64,000 nucleotides of DNA from Planctomycetota bacterium (GTDB lineage: Bacteria; Planctomycetota; Planctomycetia; Pirellulales; Pirellulaceae): NCBI GenBank assembly GCA_014238905.1, contig JABAAE010000012.1:40156-104155 (forward strand). The letters are read 5' to 3'. Shown here piece by piece: positions 45,480 to 55,672 of this stretch. Made by a program: the position numbers and the translations under genes. Within the stretch, counting starts at the first letter, position 1, and each line of letters begins with the position of its first letter. The notes beneath the pieces are model-generated. The model ran no database searches. It had not been told where the DNA came from and was given only the letters and a program-made list of their open reading frames with translations.

Positions 45480-45831
45480 CCGGGAATTCATCCGCGGGAT
45501 TTTTTGAAAACGGGCCTGAAAAACGCGGGCTCGATCCGGCCAGGTGATAAAGGGTCTTTCATTCTGGTTCTGACTGATTTAGCTAGGACGCCTCCATCAG
45601 GGGGATGATGGCCTCTTTCTTTTACGCCACTTCGTTTGTCAGGATCCAGCGTTTGAGATAAAGAAAAAAACTAACTCACGTAATAGACTGATCCCCCGGA
45701 CGCTGATTTTCAGGTAAAGTGCGGGTGTTTTTGGGAACACGCAGGATTGCTTGCGGATTCGTTTAACAAACCCCAAAGGATTGGAAACCTCCAATTCGTG
45801 TTTTAGGGAATGGTTAAGTAAGGCAATGGGG
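45480..45831. other. 352-bp gap after wzt
   Basis: Contains a weak terminator-like hairpin (see 45594-45624) and the leader of the amidohydrolase gene. In-frame sequence upstream of 45832 starts with TTG at 45751 but is not conserved-looking. Confidence 0.4.
45594..45624 (+). terminator. Weak candidate terminator of the wzm-wzt operon
   Basis: CCATCA/TGATGG stem around a six-base G-rich loop, followed by CCTCTTTCTTTT. The stem is short (6 bp), so efficiency is doubtful. Confidence 0.4.
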
Positions 45832-47088
45832 ATGACGTTTTCAATTTATGCCCGTAAAGTCTTTACCGTGGTTGGACCGCCGATTGCCAACGCCTATGTG
45901 ACCTGCAACGAAGGGCTCATTAAATCGGTTTCGCGATCAAAACCGGCGGGCCGAATCGTTGAGGTGGACGGTCCCCTTTTTCCAGCGTTGGTTAACACTC
46001 ATACCCATCTTGAATTTAGCGATTTGGTTGAACCTCTTGGCCATGCCGGCATGCCTTTTGTTGACTGGATTGGCGAAGTGATGAAGTCCAGGCGTCAGCG
46101 TGAGGATGATCAAGGTCAGGCGGCTATCAAATTGGGGATGACGGAGTCGCTCGGCCATGGTGTGGGCGCGATCGGTGAAATAGCCACATTGGAGCCGATG
46201 GCTGTCGATGATATTGGCGGCCTGGATATTACCTGTTTTCGAGAGTTGATCGGTTTTCAAGATGCTTCTGTGGCTGCTCAAGCCGAAATTGCGGATCGTC
46301 ACGTGGCCGATTTTGACGTCGTTACGAAAAAGGGTCCCACCGCTGACGGCGGCAGCGAGTCGGGGGATCGGTCGGTATCGGGGATATTATCTGTGCCGAA
46401 GGGGAGTGGTGGTCCAACCAACCAATGGAATCCGGGGCTGAGTCCTCATGCACCCTACTCCACCAATAGGAAGATTATTGAAAAAGCGTTGACGATATCG
46501 GCATCGAAAAAAATCCCGATTGCGATGCACCTTGCGGAAACCCGTGAAGAATTGGAGTTGCTCCAGCGACATCAGGGCCCCTTTTTGGATTTGCTGCAGC
46601 GAATGGGTGTTTGGGACCAAGGAAACTTTCCAATCGGAACGACGCCTCTGGATTACTTAAAGGGTTTCCAACGCGCATTTCGTGCTCTGATCATTCACGG
46701 CAACTTCCTTTCCAGCAGGGAACTGGCTTACATTTCTGAACATCGCCAACGGTTAAAATTAGTCTTTTGCCCTCGTACCCACCAGTATTTTCAGCACGAT
46801 ACCTACCCGCTGAAAACGATTCTCCAGCTTGGATTGCCGTTAGCACTGGGCACAGATTCGAGGGCGTCCAATCCAGATTTGTCGATTTGGGCAGAAATGG
46901 AGAATGTGGCTGCGCTGTATCCTGAAGTGGATCCACATGAAATCTTACGCATGGGAACTATCTACGGTGCAGTCGCCTTGGGGATTGACGATTTAAGAGG
47001 ATCCATCGAAGTTGGAAAACGGGCCGAATTCATGGTTCCAAACGTCCAAGGCTCCACCAGTCCGTTTCTTTCCAACCTCGAACTATAG
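45832..47088 (+). CDS. Amidohydrolase, TRZ/ATZ-like (possibly a futalosine-pathway deaminase)
   Basis: 418 residues from ATG 45832, which has AAGG eight bases upstream. TIM-barrel amidohydrolase with H57 and H59 in NTHTHLEF, H233 in HLAET, H289 in HGNFL and D342 in GTDSRAS: a mononuclear-metal deaminase pattern. The N-terminal 'HLEFSDL..PLG..GMPFVDWIGEVMKSRR' style is shared by deaminases acting on adenosine-type substrates and by 6-amino-6-deoxyfutalosine deaminase of menaquinone synthesis, a pathway many planctomycetes use. That specific role is inference; no mqn genes are adjacent. Confidence 0.8.
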   Translation: MTFSIYARKVFTVVGPPIANAYVTCNEGLIKSVSRSKPAGRIVEVDGPLFPALVNTHTHLEFSDLVEPLGHAGMPFVDWIGEVMKSRRQREDDQGQAAIKLGMTESLGHGVGAIGEIATLEPMAVDDIGGLDITCFRELIGFQDASVAAQAEIADRHVADFDVVTKKGPTADGGSESGDRSVSGILSVPKGSGGPTNQWNPGLSPHAPYSTNRKIIEKALTISASKKIPIAMHLAETREELELLQRHQGPFLDLLQRMGVWDQGNFPIGTTPLDYLKGFQRAFRALIIHGNFLSSRELAYISEHRQRLKLVFCPRTHQYFQHDTYPLKTILQLGLPLALGTDSRASNPDLSIWAEMENVAALYPEVDPHEILRMGTIYGAVALGIDDLRGSIEVGKRAEFMVPNVQGSTSPFLSNLEL

Positions 47089-47095
47089 AAAAAGC

Positions 47096-47446
47096 ATGGT
47101 TTGTTATTATTTTACCAGTGACTTGATGTTTACCTCCAAGGTCAAACCGTTTGCTCAGGAAAATGGCTGGACACTGCGATTTCCCGCTTTTGAAGCCATT
47201 GATTTCTCATCTATTCCTGATTTAATCCTGATTGATCTCGATGATGTCACCAGCCCCGACCTTGACGATCTGATGCGGAAATTTCGGGAAAAATGGAAGG
47301 ACTTGCCGGCTACGGTGGCTTATGGGCCCCACGTGAAAGAGGCTCGGCTTCAACACGCCAGGGACGTCGGCGTGGGAACGGTTCTGACTCGCGGGCAGTT
47401 TCACAAGCAATTTTCCCAGTGGTTTCCGGCCAAAACGACCCCTTAA
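47096..47446 (+). CDS. Small receiver-like domain protein
   Basis: 116 residues from ATG 47096, seven bases after the amidohydrolase stop. The alpha/beta pattern resembles a CheY-like receiver: ...LILIDLDD (strand 3 with acidic residues), then GPHVKEARLQHARDVGVGTVLTRGQF as in the helix-4/strand-5 part of receivers. The N-terminal acidic pair and the conserved Lys are not clear, so it may be a phosphorylation-independent pseudo-receiver. Probably cotranscribed with the amidohydrolase. Confidence 0.55.
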   Translation: MVCYYFTSDLMFTSKVKPFAQENGWTLRFPAFEAIDFSSIPDLILIDLDDVTSPDLDDLMRKFREKWKDLPATVAYGPHVKEARLQHARDVGVGTVLTRGQFHKQFSQWFPAKTTP

Positions 47447-47589
47447 CCGGATGAAGCGGGCTGACGGACGCCACTACGCTCGAGAGACGATAAATTGACT
47501 GCAAGTTACCGCTGATTCTCCAGCACTCGGTATTCGCATATCGGGATGACTCTGTAGAATAGCCGGTTTCGAAAATTCCGGAAGAGTTG

Positions 47590-50500
47590 ATGCCAGCAAC
47601 TGATATCGTCATTAAAGGTGCCCGCGAACACAATCTACAGGATGTAGAACTGGTGTTACCTCGGAACCAACTGATCTGTTTGACGGGGGTCAGTGGCAGT
47701 GGGAAAAGTTCGCTCGCGTTCGATACTCTTTATGCCGAGGGACAACGAAGGTATATCGAGAGCCTTTCCAGTTTTGCCCGTCAGTTTCTTGGCCAAATGC
47801 CAAAACCGGATGTCGATTTGATTTCGGGGTTAAGCCCTTCGATCTCGATCTCCCAGAAATCGGCGGGAAATAATCCCAGATCCACCGTCGGGACCATTAC
47901 AGAGGTTTACGACTACCTGAGAGTGCTTTTCGCCCGAGTCGGATCTGGTCATTGCCCCAAATGCGGAGATCCCATTACCGCTCAATCCCGTGATGAAATC
48001 ATTGGACGGATACTGAGATTCGAAAAAAATTGCAAATATCAGATCCTCGCACCTTTGATTCGATCTCAAAAAGGTGCCCACCGCGATCTTTTTGAGGATT
48101 TACTGAAGCAGGGTTTCGTTCGGATGAGGGTGGACGGTGAAATTGTCTCGTTGAGTGACGCCCCCGATCTTGACCGTCAAATGCGGCACAATATTGAGGT
48201 TGTGGTTGATCGTTTGGTCAACAAAGGGAATGTGCGTGGGCGTTTGGCCGAAGCGGTGGACTTAGCCTTGAAATGGGGCAAAGGAAATCTCATCGCTGTG
48301 ATTGACGAGGAATCCGCTCCAGTTGATTTGGAAGGTGATGGCCCCGCTTCCGCAAATCGCGATGTCGTTTTCTCCGCTGATTATGCCTGTGTGAAATGTG
48401 GTATCAGCTTCGATCCTCCCAGTCCACAGATGTTCAGCTTCAATAGTCCCCAAGGCATGTGTCTCACTTGCGAGGGGTTGGGAGAACTCTATTCCTTTGA
48501 TCCGGAATTGTTATTGCCTGCGCCCGAAAAGAGTTTCAAAAAAGGAGCGATTAGCCTAGTTGGAACCTGGAAAGAGATCAGTCGTTGGAAACGCCATATT
48601 TTCAGTGGGGTCGCTGAGACCATTGAGAGGATTCAGGGACTCCCCGAAGGGACGATGCTGGAGACTCCCTGGAACGAGTTGGCGGAGGACCTTCAGGAAA
48701 TCTGGCTGTATGGAACCGGTGATCAACATATCACGTTTACCTGGCGTGGTGGCAGTTCCCCGATGAAGTATGGAGGGACCTTCGATGGTGTCGTAGCGGA
48801 TTTGCTTTCCAAATACAAAGAGTTGAAAAGCAAACCACTGTTGCGGAAATACGAAGAGTTCATGTCGAATATTTCCTGTCCAGATTGCAGTGGAGGTCGG
48901 CTTTCCGACCAGGCAAGAGCTGTAAAAATGCGGACCCGCCATGAGGGTTTTGGGAAAAAGCCCGACTTGACGTTGCCCGAAATTACGACGCTCCCCATTT
49001 TGGATGCATACCATTTTTTTTCCGATGTCGACTTGGATGCGACCCGTGCGTTTATTGCGTCCGAAGCACTAAAAGAAATCCAAACCCGGCTTGGGTTTTT
49101 GCTAAACGTTGGCTTGGAATACTTGACCCTGGATCGAAGCGCGCCGACTTTGTCAGGGGGTGAGGCACAGAGGATCCGGTTGGCAGGCCAAATTGGAAGT
49201 GGATTGGTGGGGGTGCTCTATATATTGGATGAACCCTCGATTGGCTTGCACGCTCGGGACAACGATCGATTGATCTCGACGCTTAAGAAACTCCGGGATC
49301 TCGGAAACACCGTCGTCGTCGTTGAGCATGACGAAGACACAATGTGGGCCGCCGATCACATCATTGATTTCGGACCAGGCCCAGGGATTCGTGGTGGCGA
49401 GATCGTTGTTCAGGGTCCTCCCGCAGAAGTGATTAAATCCAAGAGAAGCGTGACTGGACGCTATCTTAGTCGGGTCGAAACGGTCCCACGCCCCCAACTG
49501 ACTCGGACCGCCAAGGAGAATCAACTCATCCGCGTGATCGGGGCCCGGCATAACAACCTGAAAAACGTGACCGCCGAAATTCCGTTGGGTTGTTTTGTTT
49601 GTATTACCGGCGTTTCTGGTTCTGGCAAGAGTTCGCTGGTCAACGGAATCCTTGTTGAGGCACTTCGTCGCGATCTGAATCGAGGATTGGGCGAACCGGG
49701 AGACCATGATGAAATTGTCGGCATCGATCATCTGGATAAGTTGATAGCGATCGATCAGAGCCCAATTGGAAGGACGCCACGGAGTAATCCCGGAACCTAC
49801 ATCAAGGTTTTCGATGAAATCCGCTCACTTTTTTCCCAAATGTCGGATTCCAAAAAACGTGGATTCAAACCAGGACGCTTCAGCTTTAATGTGAAGGGGG
49901 GACGATGTGAGGCCTGCGAGGGCAATGGAGCGAATAAACTCGAAATGGACTTTTTGGCAGATATTTGGGTTTCTTGTCCGGTGTGCGGTGGAAATCGGTT
50001 CAACCAGGAGACTTTGCAGGTCCGTTTCAAGGATTATAACATCGCCGAAATTCTCGACATGGAAGTCGGAAATGCGTTGGAGTTGTTCGAAAATATTCCC
50101 AAGATCTACGACAAGCTGTTAACCCTGAAAAATGTCGGGTTGGATTATCTTAAGATCGGTCAACCCTCGCCAACACTCTCCGGGGGCGAGGCTCAACGGA
50201 TCAAGTTAGCTAGAGAACTTGTAAAAAAGTCCACCGGAAAAACGCTTTATCTTCTTGATGAACCCACGACAGGATTGCATTTTGCCGATATTCGAATGCT
50301 GCTGGCTGTACTTCAGAAATTTACCGAGGCCGGGAATACGGTACTGGTCGTCGAACACAATCTGGACGTGATCCAGACCGCTGATTGGATTATTGATATT
50401 GGTCCGGAAGGCGGAGCCGGTGGGGGGGAGATTGTAGCCGCCGGACCACCTGAAACCATTGCAGCATGCGAGGCATCGTATACTGGCCGAGCCTTGAAAA

Positions 50501-53500
50501 CGTATTTTGAACAGAAAACACAAGTTCGTAAGACCGTTCCGATTTCTGAGCCTCGAAAGCCCGTAGATTTCACCAAGAATATTGTGGTGCAGGGAGCGTC
50601 CCAACACAATCTTCGAAGCGTTGACGCTAAGATTGAACGTGATCAAATGACCGTTTTTTGTGGTCCCAGCGGAAGCGGTAAAAGCTCGCTGGCAATGGAC
50701 ACGATTTACGCCGAAGGCCAGCGCCGGTACGTCGAAAGTTTGAGCTCCTATGCTCGGCAATTTGTAAACCAGATGCAAAAACCCAAGCTGGAGCATATTC
50801 AGGGGCTCTCACCCGCAATTGCCATTGAACAAAAGAACCTTGGCAGTACGCCAAGGTCAACCGTTGGAACGGTAACCGAAGTCTACGACTATTTGCGTAT
50901 CCTGATGTCCCGTCTTGGAAAAAATTACTGTCCAGACTGCGACGTGCCGATCGGTACCCAAACCGTGGATCAAGTCGCCAAAAAAGTTCTTGATGTACCC
51001 CATGGGACCAAGCTCTATTTAATGGCACCGGTCGAGGTGGAATCCCAGACCAATTTTGAGAATCTGTTCGATGACTTGAAAGCCAATGGTTACGCTCGGG
51101 TGCGAGTTGATCGCACGACGTTTACAACTGAAGATCCACCTTCGATCGACCGGCGAAGGCGACACGAAATCGAGGTTTTAGTCGACCGTGTAACCGTTAG
51201 TGAAAAAGCTCATTCGCGAATTGCTGAAAGTATTGAAGCCGCGTTGGCGATAGGGAAAGGGGTTTTGCACGTTGCCGTAGTTGATGAAGAAGCTTCTGAG
51301 GAAAGATGGAAAGTCGTTCGCCATAGCCAGCATTTGGCCTGTGACGGTTGTGGCCGCAGTTTCGAACGTTTGAGCCCGCATCATTTCTCCTTCAACAGCC
51401 AATTGGGTTGGTGTCAATCGTGTGAAGGACTGGGTACGCAGACCGGCGCTAACCCCGCTGCATTGATCAACGACCCGAAGTTGTCGCTATCCCAAGGGGC
51501 GATATCACTTTGGCCGGCGACGACGACTGAAATCGGGGAAAAAATGATCAGCGCTTTTGGTAAAGCGACTAATTTTCCAATTGAAAAACCGTTGGAGGAA
51601 CTCACCAGTAGGGAACGGAGAGTGCTTTTTCACGGTACAGGAGATCTTTGGATTGATGTGGTTGATGAGAAGAAATCTGGAGCCAAAAAGAAAGGGTCGA
51701 AAAAGACAACCAATTTGAAACTGCCCCTGTTCCGGTTTCAATACAAGGGGCTTTATCCCTCGTTGGAAGACGCAGCAAGAACGTCATTTGAATTTCGGCG
51801 GAAACTGGAGAGTTTTGTCGACGAAGTGGAATGCAGCAATTGTGATGGTAGCCGTTTGCGTGATGATGCCGGTGCGATGCGTTTTCGGGATTTGACTATG
51901 GGAGATATTTGCCGGCTGCCTTTGCAGAAGTTGGCGGCTGTGGTCGATGGATGGAAACTGACTGGTCGCGAGAAGAAAATCGCTGGGGAAGTCTTGCGTG
52001 AGATTAGTAACCGCTTGCAATTCTTGGTGGACGTCGGACTCTATTATCTCACTTTGGCGCGAACCGCCGCTTCGCTTTCCAATGGTGAGGCACAACGTAT
52101 TCGTCTGGCCAGTCAACTGGGAAGTGGACTTTGTGGAGTGTTGTACGTCTTGGACGAACCGACAATTGGACTTCATCCTCGCGACAATCGCCGTTTGCTC
52201 AAGGCGTTACATCGTTTGCGAGATTTAGGAAATACTCTCTTGGTGGTTGAACATGATAAAGAAGTGATCGAAAGCGCTGATGCGATTGTTGATTTTGGTC
52301 CCAAGGCGGGGATCAACGGAGGACAGATTGTCGCCGAGGGCACCCTCGACAAAATCTCAAAAAAGCGGGCCTCTGTCACAGGCCCTTACCTCGCCGGTAA
52401 AAAAGCGATCCCCATTCCCATGGATCGACGGCCGGCGATCAAACCCTATTCCGGGACGACCAGCTCTTTGAAAAAGAAATCGACCGCAGCGGTTGCAACC
52501 AAGAAAAAACTGGTGAAAAAGAAGAAGCAACGCGATGGATTCGCGATTGCCAATTCAATTGATGTGGTCGGAGCACGTCATAACAATCTTAAGAATATCC
52601 ACGTCAGCATTCCTCTGGAAACGGTGACGGTGATCACCGGTCCCAGCGGTTGCGGCAAGAGTTCGTTGGTCAATGAGATTCTTTTCAATTCATTGGCTAG
52701 ACGCCTTCACCGAGCGACAGCGACAGTGGGCAGTCATGATGGAATTCGCGGGATTCAGAACATCAACAAGGTCATACGGGTCGACCAGACCCCATTGGGC
52801 AATACCCCGACGTCCAATCCGGCTACTTACACGGGTGTTTTTGAGCTGATCCGTACGTTGTTTTCCCAATTGCCTGAAAGTAAGGTGCGGGGCTTTTCTC
52901 CCAGAAGATTCAGCTTCAATGTGCCGGGTGGGCGTTGTGAAGAATGCGCTGGAAATGGGCAGATTTGTATCGAAATGCACTTTTTACCCAATGTGTGGGT
53001 CCAATGCGAAACCTGCCAAGGAAACCGATATAACGTGGAGACGTTGGCCGTGAAGTATCACGGCTATTCGATCAGTGACGTCCTGGAAATGAGTTGCGGT
53101 GATGCTCTCAAGCTATTCAAGAATATTCCCAAGATACGTCGCATTCTTCAGACGCTTTGTGATGTAGGTTTGGATTATGTCCGGTTGGGCCAATCTGCTC
53201 CAACGTTGAGCGGTGGTGAAGCTCAGCGAGTAAAACTCGCCGCTGAATTGGCAAGACCTGATACGGGGCGGACCCTCTACCTGTTGGACGAACCGACGAC
53301 CGGTCTGCATTTTTCCGATTTGGAAAAGTTGATGGAAGTCCTCCATCGTCTCGTGGATATTGGTAATACGGTTGTGCTGATCGAGCACAATATGGATATC
53401 ATCAAGAATGCGGATTGGATTATCGACATGGGACCCGAGGCCGGCCAGGACGGCGGATTGGTGGTTGCGACCGGGACACCGGAGCAGATCGTCGAGCATG

Positions 53501-54612
53501 CCATCGCCGCCAGGAAGAAATCGTCCAAACTTCTTAGATCACATACCGGAGATGCACTTGAGTCGAGCCTTGTTAAATCTCACTACAAACAAAGAAAGGT
53601 CTATGATCCTTATGTCACCGAGAAGGAAAAAAAAGGTGATTTGGAGTTGACCGAGGTCGGAAACGACATTGCCATGCCGTGGGAACGAAACGGTCGCGCT
53701 TGGCATACCGCTGAATGCGTCGACCGAAACGGAAGTCCTGTTAAATGGGACGGTCGTATTGTGGATCAGGTTGTAGACCGGATTCATGAGTTAGGTGGAT
53801 TCTCGGATACGAATTGGAACAGCCGTAATGTGGTTGAAATAAGTGGCCAGAAGAAAAATCTGGGTTGGTTTTTCCATGCACTGACGGGAGAGTCGTGGCT
53901 CTTGAAAATGAAGTTTCGTGTACGTCGAAATACTTTCAAAAAGGAAGATCTTCAAAACAGGATTACCTTGCTGACGTTGAATCAACTGGATGATATTCCC
54001 ATGTATGGAAACGACTCCCGTGTAAAATGTCAGAATTTGGCGGGGCCCTGGCAGGAAGTCGAAATACGGGCACATTCCCTCGAAGAGTTGAATCGAACCG
54101 ACTTTTGGAATTTTCTGGAGGACGCTGTCAAAGGCTTTCAATTTCAAACCGTCAAGAGTGAGGAGAATATAGAAAATCATATGCCCTGGAAAAAGCTCGG
54201 ACGGACCTGGCATTTCTCTACCAAGGGATTTTCAGTGGGCAAACATCGAAAATGGGAGGAACAGCTGCTGAGCAAACTGGAGGCTTTGGTCAATCAAGCC
54301 GCCGGCGAAGTTGATTGGGTTTGGGATAACAAAGTTCTTGCTCATTTCCAGGCGCCTGGGCAAAAAACAATCTGGGGATCTATCAATACAAAGAAAGAAA
54401 CGATCATTCCACTGTTTCTTTACTCGCCTAAGAATTCCGTTTCCTATGGCGAGTTTGCTGATTTTGGAACTTCGTCGGAATTGGACACGAAAAACCAAGA
54501 ACGCGATTTGATCCGTATTGATTTTGATACGATCGAACAGATCGAGGACAAGGATTTTCAGCAGTTCCTCGTCACACACTTCGAGAATTTGGCGGTTTTA
54601 TTACAGGGGTAA
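47590..54612 (+). CDS. uvrA: Giant UvrA: two fused UvrA copies plus a novel C-terminal extension
   Basis: 2,340 residues. UvrA finds bulky DNA lesions for nucleotide excision repair; the usual protein (~950 residues) works as a dimer. Here two full copies are fused (about 1-960 and 990-1970). Walker A lysines are K39, K680, K1031 and K1690. ABC signatures are LSGGEAQ in sites 1, 2 and 4 but LSNGEAQ in site 3. Zinc-binding Cys pairs occur in both halves (CPKCGD, CVKCGI, CEACEG/CPVCGG; CPDCDV, CDGCGR, CEECAG/CETCQG). Lys-rich linkers lie near 1610-1650. From residue ~2029 to the end is a non-UvrA extension with two copies of an MPWxxxGRxWH element (M2029, M2198). ATG 47590 follows GGAAGAG closely. 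Confidence 0.95.
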   Translation: MPATDIVIKGAREHNLQDVELVLPRNQLICLTGVSGSGKSSLAFDTLYAEGQRRYIESLSSFARQFLGQMPKPDVDLISGLSPSISISQKSAGNNPRSTVGTITEVYDYLRVLFARVGSGHCPKCGDPITAQSRDEIIGRILRFEKNCKYQILAPLIRSQKGAHRDLFEDLLKQGFVRMRVDGEIVSLSDAPDLDRQMRHNIEVVVDRLVNKGNVRGRLAEAVDLALKWGKGNLIAVIDEESAPVDLEGDGPASANRDVVFSADYACVKCGISFDPPSPQMFSFNSPQGMCLTCEGLGELYSFDPELLLPAPEKSFKKGAISLVGTWKEISRWKRHIFSGVAETIERIQGLPEGTMLETPWNELAEDLQEIWLYGTGDQHITFTWRGGSSPMKYGGTFDGVVADLLSKYKELKSKPLLRKYEEFMSNISCPDCSGGRLSDQARAVKMRTRHEGFGKKPDLTLPEITTLPILDAYHFFSDVDLDATRAFIASEALKEIQTRLGFLLNVGLEYLTLDRSAPTLSGGEAQRIRLAGQIGSGLVGVLYILDEPSIGLHARDNDRLISTLKKLRDLGNTVVVVEHDEDTMWAADHIIDFGPGPGIRGGEIVVQGPPAEVIKSKRSVTGRYLSRVETVPRPQLTRTAKENQLIRVIGARHNNLKNVTAEIPLGCFVCITGVSGSGKSSLVNGILVEALRRDLNRGLGEPGDHDEIVGIDHLDKLIAIDQSPIGRTPRSNPGTYIKVFDEIRSLFSQMSDSKKRGFKPGRFSFNVKGGRCEACEGNGANKLEMDFLADIWVSCPVCGGNRFNQETLQVRFKDYNIAEILDMEVGNALELFENIPKIYDKLLTLKNVGLDYLKIGQPSPTLSGGEAQRIKLARELVKKSTGKTLYLLDEPTTGLHFADIRMLLAVLQKFTEAGNTVLVVEHNLDVIQTADWIIDIGPEGGAGGGEIVAAGPPETIAACEASYTGRALKTYFEQKTQVRKTVPISEPRKPVDFTKNIVVQGASQHNLRSVDAKIERDQMTVFCGPSGSGKSSLAMDTIYAEGQRRYVESLSSYARQFVNQMQKPKLEHIQGLSPAIAIEQKNLGSTPRSTVGTVTEVYDYLRILMSRLGKNYCPDCDVPIGTQTVDQVAKKVLDVPHGTKLYLMAPVEVESQTNFENLFDDLKANGYARVRVDRTTFTTEDPPSIDRRRRHEIEVLVDRVTVSEKAHSRIAESIEAALAIGKGVLHVAVVDEEASEERWKVVRHSQHLACDGCGRSFERLSPHHFSFNSQLGWCQSCEGLGTQTGANPAALINDPKLSLSQGAISLWPATTTEIGEKMISAFGKATNFPIEKPLEELTSRERRVLFHGTGDLWIDVVDEKKSGAKKKGSKKTTNLKLPLFRFQYKGLYPSLEDAARTSFEFRRKLESFVDEVECSNCDGSRLRDDAGAMRFRDLTMGDICRLPLQKLAAVVDGWKLTGREKKIAGEVLREISNRLQFLVDVGLYYLTLARTAASLSNGEAQRIRLASQLGSGLCGVLYVLDEPTIGLHPRDNRRLLKALHRLRDLGNTLLVVEHDKEVIESADAIVDFGPKAGINGGQIVAEGTLDKISKKRASVTGPYLAGKKAIPIPMDRRPAIKPYSGTTSSLKKKSTAAVATKKKLVKKKKQRDGFAIANSIDVVGARHNNLKNIHVSIPLETVTVITGPSGCGKSSLVNEILFNSLARRLHRATATVGSHDGIRGIQNINKVIRVDQTPLGNTPTSNPATYTGVFELIRTLFSQLPESKVRGFSPRRFSFNVPGGRCEECAGNGQICIEMHFLPNVWVQCETCQGNRYNVETLAVKYHGYSISDVLEMSCGDALKLFKNIPKIRRILQTLCDVGLDYVRLGQSAPTLSGGEAQRVKLAAELARPDTGRTLYLLDEPTTGLHFSDLEKLMEVLHRLVDIGNTVVLIEHNMDIIKNADWIIDMGPEAGQDGGLVVATGTPEQIVEHAIAARKKSSKLLRSHTGDALESSLVKSHYKQRKVYDPYVTEKEKKGDLELTEVGNDIAMPWERNGRAWHTAECVDRNGSPVKWDGRIVDQVVDRIHELGGFSDTNWNSRNVVEISGQKKNLGWFFHALTGESWLLKMKFRVRRNTFKKEDLQNRITLLTLNQLDDIPMYGNDSRVKCQNLAGPWQEVEIRAHSLEELNRTDFWNFLEDAVKGFQFQTVKSEENIENHMPWKKLGRTWHFSTKGFSVGKHRKWEEQLLSKLEALVNQAAGEVDWVWDNKVLAHFQAPGQKTIWGSINTKKETIIPLFLYSPKNSVSYGEFADFGTSSELDTKNQERDLIRIDFDTIEQIEDKDFQQFLVTHFENLAVLLQG

Positions 54613-55491
54613 ATGATGTCGCAAGCGAATTTGGTTTTGGATACCAGGGTATTTCTCGGCGAGGGACCTATTTGGGACCAGGAACAGGAGAAGCTTTGGT
54701 GGATTAATATTTTCCAGGGCGAGCTTTATTGTTTTGACCCAAAGCGTAATGAGAATACCCGTTATTCGATGGGGCAACAAATTGGTACGGTTGTATTAAG
54801 AGAGTCCGGTGGGTTGGCCGTTGCGTTGGAAAAAGGGTTCTATGGGTTTGACCCGACTGATGGTGAGTTAAACCTGATTTTGGATCCCGAGCCTGACCAT
54901 CCTGGAAACCGTTTTAATGACGGTAAGTGTGATCCGACCGGCCGGTTTTGGGCTGGTACTATGGAAAAGGCCGAAGAAAAAGCAACCGGGTCGCTTTATT
55001 GTCTCGATCAGCAAGGGAAGTGCCACGCCAGGGAAACAGGGATTTTTATCTCCAATGGAATCACTTGGACGCAGGACGGAAAAACGATGTATTACATTGA
55101 TTCACCGACCCGTAAGGTGGACGCTTACGAATTTGACTTAGAGACCGGAAACATTTCGTCTCGTCGGACTGCGATTGAAATTCCCGAAGGGTTAGGCTAT
55201 CCGGACGGAATGGCGATTGATGTCAACGACGACCTTTGGATTGCAATGTGGGGTGGTTGGTGTGTAGCCAAGTTTGATCCCCGAAATGGAAAGTTGTTGG
55301 AGACAATTGATCTCCCGGTTGCCAACGTGACAGCCTGCGCGTTTGGTGGGGCTGAGCTGAACGAGCTGTTCATAACGACCGCTCGTAAGGGCATTCCCGA
55401 CGAGGAGCTTGGTAAGCAACCGCATGCCGGAAGCCTGTTTCACGCGGTAACCGATGTTACCGGGACGACTTTTGCAAAATACGGTGGTTGA
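54613..55491 (+). CDS. SMP-30/gluconolactonase family lactonase
   Basis: 292 residues, a six-bladed beta-propeller. Metal and substrate residues of the family are present: E17 (GEGPIWD), N102 (NRFNDGK), N148 (ISNGI) and D198 (YPDGM). Family members open sugar lactones (gluconolactone, xylono- or arabinolactone) in sugar-acid pathways. No signal peptide, so cytosolic. The ATG starts directly after the uvrA stop codon (no gap), so it is probably translated from the same transcript even though the functions differ. Confidence 0.93.
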   Translation: MMSQANLVLDTRVFLGEGPIWDQEQEKLWWINIFQGELYCFDPKRNENTRYSMGQQIGTVVLRESGGLAVALEKGFYGFDPTDGELNLILDPEPDHPGNRFNDGKCDPTGRFWAGTMEKAEEKATGSLYCLDQQGKCHARETGIFISNGITWTQDGKTMYYIDSPTRKVDAYEFDLETGNISSRRTAIEIPEGLGYPDGMAIDVNDDLWIAMWGGWCVAKFDPRNGKLLETIDLPVANVTACAFGGAELNELFITTARKGIPDEELGKQPHAGSLFHAVTDVTGTTFAKYGG

Positions 55492-55672
55492 ATCTCTCAT
55501 GATTTGATGAGCCACCAGCGTCGTGGCGTTAGACGAATCGAGTCGGTAAGCCCAGTCTAGGTCCCGGTAGGCGGCCGGTTTCTTTTGTACTTTCTTCGTG
55601 GCCGCCCGGAATGGGGTAGGCCATGCGGCTGTACAGTCAACATGCACGTAGCCTGACCCGAAGAGTTTTACT

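Noticed and set aside
49153..49731. 192-codon minus-strand frame inside uvrA (and similar ones at 10136-10693, 48556-49014)
   Set aside because: Antisense shadows of strongly conserved coding sequence.
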